This document shows positions 1 to 6,719 of a stretch of DNA of 7,249 nucleotides, one piece after another. The notes under the pieces were generated by a model that did no database searches, was not told the origin of the DNA, and worked only from the letters and a program-made list of their open reading frames with translations. The translations under genes were made by a program, and so were the position numbers. The stretch is from Bacteroides sp. CAG:770 (GTDB lineage: Bacteria; Bacteroidota; Bacteroidia; Bacteroidales; UBA932): contig FR890615.1 in assembly GCA_000435075.1 (NCBI GenBank), positions 1-7,249 of the forward strand. Direction: 5' to 3'. Numbering within the stretch: position 1 is the stretch's first letter; every line of letters starts with the position of its first letter.

Positions 1-2
1 AC

Positions 3-110
3 CAACCCTTTTGGGTCAGCCTCTTTGTTTTTCTGATGTGGGGCAGGAATATGTGCAGAGAGTTTGATGCAAATGAAGAGAATACAGAAAAGCAGGTCGT
101 TTGTTTATAA
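3..110 (+). CDS. Possible C-terminal end of an unidentified membrane protein (partial)
   Basis: A frame open from the window edge reads about 35 codons to a TAA at 108-110. It starts with a hydrophobic, aromatic-rich segment (PFWVSLFVFLMWG) that would suit a last membrane helix, followed by a charged tail rich in Glu, Asn and Lys. This helix-then-charged-tail pattern is typical of the C-terminus of an inner-membrane protein. The family cannot be recognised from so little sequence. One minus-strand frame is also open here, but its product is Ser/Thr-rich and less protein-like. The call is tentative; it would be non-coding sequence if the upstream gene ends before the window. Confidence 0.35.
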   Translation, partial: QPFWVSLFVFLMWGRNMCREFDANEENTEKQVVCL

Positions 111-169
111 AAGATAAGGGAATTTATAATATTTCCTTTCGATTTGTTCGTAATTCTCGTTTAAAATGT

Positions 170-177
170 TATTTTTG
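170..177 (+). promoter_or_regulatory. Candidate Bacteroidota -7 promoter box for the EamA transporter
   Basis: TATTTTTG matches the Bacteroides -7 consensus TAnnTTTG at every fixed position. A TTTG at 143-146 could be the -33 element, but its 23-nt spacing is longer than the usual 19-21, so the -33 part is weak. Transcription would begin near 184, leaving a leader of about 50 nt before the ATG at 236 (about 20 nt before the ATG at 203). Its position rules against translation starting at the in-frame TTG at 101. Confidence 0.35.
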
Positions 178-235
178 CAAGAGAATAATAAAAGTTAATC
201 AGATGGAATCTGCAGAAAAAATAAGTGGTGGCAAG

Positions 236-1135
236 ATGGTTTCAGTATATTTACTGTCTTTGCTTTCAGTCGTATTATGGGGAATGTCGTATTTGTGGAG
301 TGATAGGCTCTTGGCGATAGGCATCCCTGTCGAATACATAGTATTCGTCAGAATCTTCATTGCAGGTCTGGTTTTGCTTGGAGTTGCCGTACTTACCGGA
401 AAAGATATTGTCATGAAGAAGAAGGATATCCCTTATTTCCTTCTGATTGCTTTTTTCGAACCATTCATTTATTTCGTATGTGAGACTTACGGAATCAGGT
501 TCACGGAGTCTCCTACCATCAGCGCATTGATTATTGCCGCTACCCCGATTTTCTCGGTAATGGTGGGCGTTCTGGTGTTCAAGGAGAAGTTTTCTATCTT
601 CAATATGCTCGGCATACTCATATGCCTTGGCGGTATCGTGATGGTTACGCTCTCTGCCGGCGGTATCGGCGACAAGTTCATTTTCGGAATCATACTGCTT
701 GTAATCGCGGTTCTGGCTGAGGTTGGCCATGCATCTTTCACGAAGGTGCTGGCAAGCAGCTATTCGCCTATTGTAATCGTGATGTATCAGTTCCTCATAG
801 GTGCATTATATCTCTTCCCGCTTTTCCTTACGTCAGGAATCAAGAATTTCGATGCAAGTGTCTATCTCTCGTGGGAAGTATGGGAACCGATTCTCTGTCT
901 GGCAGTTCTCTGCTCCAGCCTTGCGTTCGGCCTGTGGGCGAACACCATCAAGTGTCTCGGTGTTGCCAAGTCCAGCATCTTCTTGTCAGCGATCCCTGTA
1001 TTCACAGCGTTGGAGTGCTGGATTCTCGGACATGAAATGCTCACTCCTCTGCAGTGGACCGGTATCATAGTCTCATGCGTCGGAGTGGTCATGTCTCAGT
1101 ACGTGTTCAAGAAACCGTTATGCCATAAAAAATAA
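236..1135 (+). CDS. EamA/DMT-superfamily transporter, 10 TM
   Basis: This inner-membrane permease of the drug/metabolite transporter superfamily has two EamA repeats; its substrate cannot be read from the sequence. The 299-residue product has ten hydrophobic segments at about residues 3-22, 33-53, 64-83, 93-114, 123-140, 148-163, 176-198, 215-235, 244-264 and 272-289. Each half carries the family's Pro-containing helix followed by a short charged turn: ATPIFSVMVGVLVFKEKFS at 102-120 and AIPVFTALECWILGHEML at 252-269. The length fits the usual 290-310 residues. I chose ATG 236 because the hydrophobic first helix begins at once there. ATG 203 would add 11 polar residues and is a real alternative. 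The open frame back to TTG 101 crosses the candidate promoter and adds a Cys/Arg/Lys-rich stretch foreign to the family. The 3' end overlaps convergent pyrC by 18 nt. Confidence 0.9.
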   Translation: MVSVYLLSLLSVVLWGMSYLWSDRLLAIGIPVEYIVFVRIFIAGLVLLGVAVLTGKDIVMKKKDIPYFLLIAFFEPFIYFVCETYGIRFTESPTISALIIAATPIFSVMVGVLVFKEKFSIFNMLGILICLGGIVMVTLSAGGIGDKFIFGIILLVIAVLAEVGHASFTKVLASSYSPIVIVMYQFLIGALYLFPLFLTSGIKNFDASVYLSWEVWEPILCLAVLCSSLAFGLWANTIKCLGVAKSSIFLSAIPVFTALECWILGHEMLTPLQWTGIIVSCVGVVMSQYVFKKPLCHKK

Positions 1136-1142
1136 CGGTTTC
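1111..1142. terminator. Stem-loop shared by the convergent ends of the EamA gene and pyrC
   Basis: Perfect 10-bp inverted repeat GAAACCGTTA (1111-1120) and TAACGGTTTC (1133-1142), around a 12-nt loop (1121-1132). The inner triplet of each arm is a stop codon: TAA 1133-1135 for the transporter and TAA (read on minus, 1120-1118) for pyrC. A hairpin can form in either transcript at its gene end, as expected of a bidirectional terminator between convergent genes. Neither side has a long U-tract after the stem, so intrinsic termination is not certain; it may instead protect 3' ends. Confidence 0.5.
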
Positions 1143-2554
1143 CCGAGAGGTTTGTCTTCAATCAGCTGTCCATCGGCCACGACGTGTTTTCCATTCAGGA
1201 AAACGTCTGTCGCCATGCCTTTCAGTCTGGCACCTTCGTATGGCGTCCAACCGCATTTGTAGGCGGCTCCAGCTGCACCCATATCTGATTCTCCCACAGT
1301 AAATTCCTTGTCAATGTCGATGACCAGGATGTCCGCTGCGTTGCCTTCTTTCAGCGCTCCGCGGCCCTTGATGCCGAACATTGACGCTATCTTCTCAGAC
1401 ATTGCCGATGCGATGACATTGAGAGGAATCTCCTCCTCGTCAGCTATGGTCAGCAGAACGGAAAGTTCCTGCTGTATTGACGGCATGCCTGAAGGACACG
1501 TCAGATAAGGACGGTTCTTTTCTCCGGCGAGGTGAGGTGCATGGTCGGATCCGATAGTGTCAATGACTCCTTCTTTCAAGGCCTGCCTCAATGCTGCCCG
1601 GTCGCTTGCCTTCTTTATTGCCGGATTGCACTTTACTTTGCTTCCGAGACGCTCGTAATCCTCGTCGCAGAACCAAAGATAATTTGCTGATGTCTCTGCT
1701 GTTATCTCAGGATTATATTTCTTTGCCGTACGAATCATCTCCACTTCTTCAGCAGTTGTCACGTGGCAGATATGAAGTTTGGTCCCGTATTTTATGGCCA
1801 TTTCCAATGCCTTTATCGTGCTGCGGATACAAGCTTGTCTGCTGCGGATATATTCATGTGCCCTCATCGGTATGTCCTCTCCGAACATTTCTTTGGCCTT
1901 TTCCAGATTTGCCTTGATTATGGACTCGTCTTCGCTGTGGATCAGTACTCTTGCGTCCTTGAGGCTGAACAGTTCCTCGAGGGTGTTGCCCTTGTCCACG
2001 AGCATGTTTCCGGTGGAGGAACCCATGAAGACTTTCACGCCTGCGAACATTGACTTGTCTTCTTCCGTCCATCTGCTGATGTCCTCGGCATTTTCATTGT
2101 CAGCGCCGATGTGGAATCCCCAGTTAGCGTAGCATCTTCCCTCAGCAAGCCGGCATTTCTCCTTGATGCGGTCGAGGCTTGTGGCAGGAGGATTGTTGTT
2201 CGGCATGTCAATGAAAGACGTTATTCCTCCGAGCAGGGCTGCCTTGGACTCGCTGTTCATGTCGGCCTTCTGAGTCATTCCGGGCTCTCTGAAATGGACA
2301 TGTGCGTCGATGCCGCCTGCCATCAGGACATTTCCTTTCACATCCAAGACCTCAGTATCAGGATAATCCTCAAGTATTTTTGTCGTCAATGCTTCCTGGC
2401 TGATACTGGTGCCGTTGTAATCGACGGCTCCATTGTCATTGACCTTCCATATTTTCTCTATGCGCTCTCCTTTAATCAGAAGCGCCCCTTGCCTCACCTC
2501 TTGGGCTGTGGCAAGGGACGCGCCTGACAGAAGAATTCTTCTGTCTTTATTCAT
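1118..2554 (-). CDS. pyrC: Dihydroorotase (amidohydrolase superfamily)
   Basis: Cytoplasmic zinc enzyme that interconverts N-carbamoyl-L-aspartate and dihydroorotate, step three of de novo pyrimidine synthesis. The 478-residue product has the class I signature DAHVHFREPG at 83-92, with metal ligands His85 and His87. Lys174 in GVKVFMG matches the carboxylated bridging Lys of CAD-type dihydroorotases. His206 (LIHSED) and His264 (HICHV) are the further metal ligands, Asp337 in GSDHAPH is the catalytic Asp, and KCNPAIK (308-314) is the substrate-side loop. It is somewhat longer than the usual 420-450 residues, mainly through a polar segment at about 36-68 between the first beta strands. Asn291-Tyr292 stand where many relatives have His-His. 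The ATG lies 4 nt after the stop of the glycosyltransferase gene, with no Shine-Dalgarno sequence, so it is probably the last gene of that transcript. Allantoinase or hydantoinase is less likely given HFREPG and KCNP. Confidence 0.93.
   Translation of the reverse strand: MNKDRRILLSGASLATAQEVRQGALLIKGERIEKIWKVNDNGAVDYNGTSISQEALTTKILEDYPDTEVLDVKGNVLMAGGIDAHVHFREPGMTQKADMNSESKAALLGGITSFIDMPNNNPPATSLDRIKEKCRLAEGRCYANWGFHIGADNENAEDISRWTEEDKSMFAGVKVFMGSSTGNMLVDKGNTLEELFSLKDARVLIHSEDESIIKANLEKAKEMFGEDIPMRAHEYIRSRQACIRSTIKALEMAIKYGTKLHICHVTTAEEVEMIRTAKKYNPEITAETSANYLWFCDEDYERLGSKVKCNPAIKKASDRAALRQALKEGVIDTIGSDHAPHLAGEKNRPYLTCPSGMPSIQQELSVLLTIADEEEIPLNVIASAMSEKIASMFGIKGRGALKEGNAADILVIDIDKEFTVGESDMGAAGAAYKCGWTPYEGARLKGMATDVFLNGKHVVADGQLIEDKPLGKPLFFMA
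2526..2545. repeat. 20-bp perfect palindrome inside the 5' end of pyrC
   Basis: GACAGAAGAATTCTTCTGTC is its own reverse complement over all 20 bases; the flanking pair (2525/2546) breaks the symmetry. It encodes Asp4 to Ser10 of dihydroorotase and begins 6 nt after the ATG. In pyrC mRNA it could fold as an 8-bp stem with an AAUU loop next to the start codon; as DNA it could be a dimeric-protein site. No role is proven. Confidence 0.6.
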
Positions 2555-2558
2555 GTGT

Positions 2559-3284
2559 TTATGCTTTCGGTTTTAACTTCCTGAATCTCAGTTTTATGAC
2601 GCCCCAAAAGGCCTCTCCGAAAATGCCGCCGCTCATCTTGGATGTGCCGGCTTTGCGATTTACGAAGATAATAGGCACCTCAGTAATCTTGAATCCGAGT
2701 TTGTAGGTAGTGTATTTCATCTCGATTTGGAATCCGTAGCCTTTCATCTCGACTTTATCCAAGTCGATGGTCCTGAGCACCTTGTTGCTGTAGCATTTGA
2801 AGCCGGCGGTGCAGTCATAGACTTTCATTCCGAGTATAGTCCTTACATAAACTGATGCATAGTAGGACATGATGATTCGTCCTATAGGCCAGTTTATGAC
2901 GCTGATTCCGTCGCAGTATCTTGAACCGATGGCCAGATCAGCCCCGTCTTTGCAGGCCTGGTAAAGTCTTGGCAAATCTTCAGGATTGTGCGAGAAATCC
3001 GCATCCATCTCGAATGTATAGTCATATCCTTTGTCGATAGACCATTTGAATCCGGTTATGTAAGCTGTTCCAAGCCCCAGCTTTCCCGGACGCTCTATCA
3101 TATGGAGCCTTTCCGGGAATTCCTGCTGGAGTCTTTTGACGATGGCTGCGGTCCCGTCAGGGGATCCGTCATCGATGATGAGAATGTCATACCCTCCGTC
3201 GAGAGAGAAAACTTTACGGATGATGTTTTCGATGTTTTCTCTCTCGTTGTATGTCGGGATAATGACGATTTTTCTGTCTTCCAT
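2559..3284 (-). CDS. GT2 glycosyltransferase, polyprenol monophosphomannose synthase (DPM1-like)
   Basis: Family 2 glycosyltransferase that probably moves a hexose, usually mannose from GDP-mannose, onto a polyprenyl phosphate at the cytoplasmic face of the inner membrane, giving a lipid-linked donor for later glycosylation. The 241-residue product is a single GT-A domain: PTYNE at 10-14 and DDGSPDGT at 38-45 (nucleotide binding), DAD at 94-96 (metal), GSRY at 120-123, DCTAGFK at 157-163, and the basic RKAGTSKMS near 210-218, all in the order seen in DPM1. There is no C-terminal GtrA-like or multi-helix membrane part, so it is the short soluble or peripheral form. It starts 5 nt after the protease stop and ends 4 nt before pyrC, which suggests co-transcription with both. 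The sugar could also be glucose or GlcNAc; sequence alone does not decide. Confidence 0.88.
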   Translation of the reverse strand: MEDRKIVIIPTYNERENIENIIRKVFSLDGGYDILIIDDGSPDGTAAIVKRLQQEFPERLHMIERPGKLGLGTAYITGFKWSIDKGYDYTFEMDADFSHNPEDLPRLYQACKDGADLAIGSRYCDGISVINWPIGRIIMSYYASVYVRTILGMKVYDCTAGFKCYSNKVLRTIDLDKVEMKGYGFQIEMKYTTYKLGFKITEVPIIFVNRKAGTSKMSGGIFGEAFWGVIKLRFRKLKPKA

Positions 3285-3289
3285 ATAAA

Positions 3290-6200
3290 TTATTTTTTGG
3301 ATGCTTCGGAAAGCATTTCCTTGACAGCAGCCTCGAGCTGTTTGTCTTCGCCCTTCAGGACGGATACAGGGTCATTGTAAACCAGAATGTCAGGTTCTAC
3401 CTGATGGTTCTCGTTGTACTGTCCTTCCTTGAGGCACCATGAGCCGACCTGAGGGATACCGAAGATAATCTGAGAGTTGATCTGGTTCTCCCACCATACG
3501 GCTGTCATGGTTCCAGGTACAGGTGCTCCGATAATCTTGCCTATGCCTAGTGCCTGGTAAGCGTATGGGAATCCGCATGCGTCAGAGTAGTTGTCTTCAC
3601 AAGTGAGGACGCATGAAGGTTTTGTCCATTTGCTGTAAGGGTCAGTTCCGATATAACGGCCTCTTGGTCTGTATTCTACATATGCCTTGCCAGAGAGGAA
3701 TGTCACGAGGTCATCGTGCAGCCATCCGCCTCCGTTGTGCCTTGTATCTACGATGAGGGCTTCTGTTGTGCGGTACTTGCCGAGAGCTTTTGAGTAAACG
3801 TTCCTGAAACTAGGGGAGTTCATGCCCTCGACGTGTACGTATCCGATCTTTCCTCCGGAAAGTTCAGCAACCTTTGCCTCGCGCTGTCTGACCCAGCGGT
3901 TATACATGAGTCCTGCATCTGAGAATGAAGGCTCCACGAATATTTCCACTTCCTTCTTGCCGCCTTTCTTGATGATTACCGAAGTCTTCTTGCCTGCTTT
4001 TCCTGTAAGGAACTGGTACCAGTCTTCGCCAGCCTTGATTTCTTTTCCGTCAATGCTTGCGATGATGTCACCTTCCTTAATCTCAGGATAGGCGATGGAG
4101 AGTGCTCCGTCAGGGAGAACCTCTTTGACCTTAAGTCCGTCACCCTCATAATCTTCGTCATAGAGTACTCCGAGCTGGCCCATATTGAGACCGCTTCTGT
4201 ACTGGTAACGACCGCCGGTATGGGATGCGTTCAGTTCTCCGAGGATTTCAGAAAGGAGTTCCTGAAAGTCGAAGTTGTTGTTTATATAAGGGAGGAACTG
4301 CGAGTAGTTCTCCTTGTAGTAGTTCCAGTCAACTCCGTGAAGCTCAGGATCGTAGAATTTTTCCTTGACCTGTTTCCACATGTGGTCGAACATGTATTCG
4401 CGCTCTGCCTTAGGCTTGAACTCATATTCTCCAGCGTAGCTGATATTCTTGGTCTCGCCTCCGTTTACGCCGATCTTGCTGATGCCGAATCCGGATGCGA
4501 TATAGATATATTTTCCGTCAGATGATGGAATGATGGCTCCTGCTACACCTTTCTTGAGGACTTTGACGTTGCCTTCCTTGGTGTCTTTCACGCAGAGGTC
4601 ATATCCGCACTCAAGTCTTGTTTCATAGAACAGTTTCTTTCCGTCTTCTGTGAGATAGTGGTCGCCGAGTCTGCCGGAGAAGCTTGTGAGTCTGAATATT
4701 CTGTCAGCCCTGTTTGCAAGGTCGAGCTTGAGTTTCTCGCTCTTCTTGGATGCTGTGCTGTCCTTCTTCTCGTCTTTCTTCTCTTCTTTGGCTGCCTTCT
4801 TGTCTTCAGCGGTGAGAAGTTTTGCGATTTCATCGTCTTCCTTGTCTCTGAAGAATTCGGTCATTGCCTTCGCGTCGAAGAACATGATATATACGTCATT
4901 TTCTGCGCCCCAGCTGCCGTGGCTTCTGTAACCGTCTCTGTCTGACTGCCATACCATTGCCTTGCCGCCAAGTGCCCATCTGAAAGCACCGTCGTTGTAG
5001 CCGCTTTCTGTGAGGTTGGTAACTTCTTTCGTGTCGATGTCAACGAGTGCGATATCTACGTTGTTCCATCCTCCGTTTGCCTGGTAAGATGAAAGGAGAT
5101 AGTGGCTGTCCGGACTCCATTCGAATGAAAGGTCGCCGTCGCTGTATGAGTAGTTCACGTCCTTGAGGAGAGAGATGGTCTTGCCTCCCTTCGTAGGCTT
5201 TATCACGAGCTCGGTCCTGTCGCGGAGGAATGCTACATATTTTCCGTCAGGTGATACCTGTGGCTGGAAGCATGTCTCGCCTTCATCTGAGAACAATTCC
5301 TCTTTGAAGTCGTTTGCGTATGTGAAGTACTTGTCTTCTTTGTTTACAAGAGAAGAACGCCAGATTCCCCAGTGTCCGTCTCTTTCAGCGGAGTAGTAGA
5401 TTGTCCTTCCGTCAGAAGAGAAGCTTACGTTTCTTTCTTGTGTGGCCGTGTTGGTGATTCTCTTTGTGGTCCTGTAGTCTGCCGATGTCACGAACACGTC
5501 ACCTCTGAGCACGATGGCAATCTCTTTCTGGCTAGGAGCGACTGACATTGATGTGGCTCCTGCTGCGATGGTGAGTCTTTCGATGTCTCTTTCGTCCTGG
5601 TCTGAGAATACGGTGATTTCCACTTTCTTAGGCTCCTGTCCCTCTTTCATGGTGTAAAGCTCGCCATTGTAAGAGTATGCCAATGTCCCGTTGTCAGCAA
5701 CTGACAGGTATCTGACAGGGTTTTTGGTCTCAAAAGTAAGCTGGACCGGTTTTTCAGGAGCGCTTACGGAACTCTTGAATACGTTGATGGTGGTTCCGTT
5801 CTGCTCGCTGAGATAGTAGAATGTGTCTCCGTCCGCTGCGAATACAGGGTTCCTGTCTTCTCCGATATAGGATGTGATCTTCTTGAATGTTCCGTTCTCA
5901 TTGATGCTCAGTTTGCCGGAGTTGTCATTTCCCTTGTACATCCAGATGTCTCGTGTCACGGCAGATGTGTGATGCTTTCTGAGCGGATCCTCATATCCTT
6001 TCAGGTCCTCGTAGAGGATTGTGCCGTTCTTGTTGATTGTCAATGCTGATATAGGAAGAGATGTGACTCTTACCGGTCTGGCGCCGTTGATGTCGGTGTA
6101 ATACAGCTGTGCGTCTCCCGGATATCCGTCATATGTCACATCCTGCTGAATGTTGGCTGTGAACAGGACTTTTCCGTCAGGAAGAACAGTCTGCAGAGTC

Positions 6201-6532
6201 TCGTGTCCCGGGTGGAAAGTGAGTCTCTTAGGAGTACCGCCTTCGCATGAGGTTATGAAGATGTCCCTGCTCTTCTCTCTGTAAGATGTGAACACGATGT
6301 TCTTTCCGTCTGCTGTCCACTTCGGATTCGAGTCGTATGCAGAATTTGTTGTAATCTGCAATGCCCGTCCGCCAGTAGCAGGTACGACGAAAATGTCTCC
6401 TTTGTAGCTGAACGCGATTTTGGTACCGTCAGGGGAAATGCTGTTTGACCGGATCCATTTAGGTGTCTCCTGCCCGGAAGCAAATCCCGCAGATAGCGTA
6501 ATGGCTAGTGCCAATGAAAGTAATTTCTTCAT
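3290..6532 (-). CDS. Secreted tricorn-like S41 peptidase with N-terminal beta-propellers and PDZ domain
   Basis: Large serine protease of family S41, tricorn type, probably periplasmic and degrading peptides. From ATG 6532 the 1080-residue product begins with a Sec signal peptide (MKKLLSLALAITLSAGFASG, cut near 18-20, no lipobox). About 30-700 holds WD40/PD40-like propeller repeats, marked by SPDG/SDGK-type turns near 33, 73, 118, 232, 279, 372, 427, 473, 628 and 670, interrupted by a Lys/Glu-rich linker at 562-602. The core follows: a helical start (about 710-775), PDZ (about 785-870) and the S41 fold. By motif match to Thermoplasma tricorn, the active site is Ser770-His771, Ser983-Asp984 and Glu1041, with the oxyanion Gly in NGGG (933-936). 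The Ser-to-Glu distance (58) equals tricorn's and the length is close to tricorn's 1071. All catalytic residues are present. The in-frame TTG at 6541 adds only three residues. First gene of the minus-strand cluster. Confidence 0.93.
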   Translation of the reverse strand: MKKLLSLALAITLSAGFASGQETPKWIRSNSISPDGTKIAFSYKGDIFVVPATGGRALQITTNSAYDSNPKWTADGKNIVFTSYREKSRDIFITSCEGGTPKRLTFHPGHETLQTVLPDGKVLFTANIQQDVTYDGYPGDAQLYYTDINGARPVRVTSLPISALTINKNGTILYEDLKGYEDPLRKHHTSAVTRDIWMYKGNDNSGKLSINENGTFKKITSYIGEDRNPVFAADGDTFYYLSEQNGTTINVFKSSVSAPEKPVQLTFETKNPVRYLSVADNGTLAYSYNGELYTMKEGQEPKKVEITVFSDQDERDIERLTIAAGATSMSVAPSQKEIAIVLRGDVFVTSADYRTTKRITNTATQERNVSFSSDGRTIYYSAERDGHWGIWRSSLVNKEDKYFTYANDFKEELFSDEGETCFQPQVSPDGKYVAFLRDRTELVIKPTKGGKTISLLKDVNYSYSDGDLSFEWSPDSHYLLSSYQANGGWNNVDIALVDIDTKEVTNLTESGYNDGAFRWALGGKAMVWQSDRDGYRSHGSWGAENDVYIMFFDAKAMTEFFRDKEDDEIAKLLTAEDKKAAKEEKKDEKKDSTASKKSEKLKLDLANRADRIFRLTSFSGRLGDHYLTEDGKKLFYETRLECGYDLCVKDTKEGNVKVLKKGVAGAIIPSSDGKYIYIASGFGISKIGVNGGETKNISYAGEYEFKPKAEREYMFDHMWKQVKEKFYDPELHGVDWNYYKENYSQFLPYINNNFDFQELLSEILGELNASHTGGRYQYRSGLNMGQLGVLYDEDYEGDGLKVKEVLPDGALSIAYPEIKEGDIIASIDGKEIKAGEDWYQFLTGKAGKKTSVIIKKGGKKEVEIFVEPSFSDAGLMYNRWVRQREAKVAELSGGKIGYVHVEGMNSPSFRNVYSKALGKYRTTEALIVDTRHNGGGWLHDDLVTFLSGKAYVEYRPRGRYIGTDPYSKWTKPSCVLTCEDNYSDACGFPYAYQALGIGKIIGAPVPGTMTAVWWENQINSQIIFGIPQVGSWCLKEGQYNENHQVEPDILVYNDPVSVLKGEDKQLEAAVKEMLSEASKK

Positions 6533-6601
6533 TTTTATCAATTATTTGTGTTGTTTCCCTTTAATTCCGTAAGGATATTCTCGGTCTTACCAACCAACAT
6601 G

Positions 6602-6609
6602 TAAAAATA
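6602..6609 (-). promoter_or_regulatory. Weak candidate -7 box upstream of the protease operon
   Basis: Read on minus, TATTTTTA matches TAnnTTTG except for the last base, and no TTG stands at the expected -33 distance. It would give a leader of about 60 nt before ATG 6532. It is the best candidate I found in the non-coding stretch 6533-6719, which otherwise shows no gene and no clear terminator for the broken regulator upstream. Confidence 0.2.
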
Positions 6610-6613
6610 AGAA

Positions 6614-6630
6614 GAAATTTCTGGAATTCC
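6614..6630. promoter_or_regulatory. Two adjacent 8-bp palindromes, possible operator
   Basis: GAAATTTC (6614-6621) and GGAATTCC (6623-6630) are each perfectly palindromic, share an AATT core and sit one base apart, with centres 9 bp apart. They lie just upstream of the candidate -7 box of the protease operon, where a regulator could act. AT-rich short palindromes arise easily by chance, so this is only a suggestion. Confidence 0.2.
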
Positions 6631-6719
6631 CATCATTTTCCGCTCATCCTTGTCTGAAGAACGATTTCACTTCGCCTTGGCGATTCGGATAGCGCCGTTT
6701 TGTACATGCGAAACGCCAT

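Noticed and set aside
4500..6440. Recurring TTTCCGTC strings on the plus strand as a dispersed DNA repeat
   Set aside because: Each copy is the reverse complement of Asp-Gly-Lys codons at propeller blade turns; the repeat is in the protein fold.
6533..6541. TTG start at 6541 for the S41 protease
   Set aside because: It adds only three residues ahead of a standard signal peptide start (ATG-AAG-AAA at 6532).
6672..6683. TCGCCTTGGCGA short inverted repeat downstream of the broken regulator as a terminator
   Set aside because: The arms are 5 bp with a 2-nt centre, which cannot form a normal hairpin loop, and no T-run follows on the minus strand.
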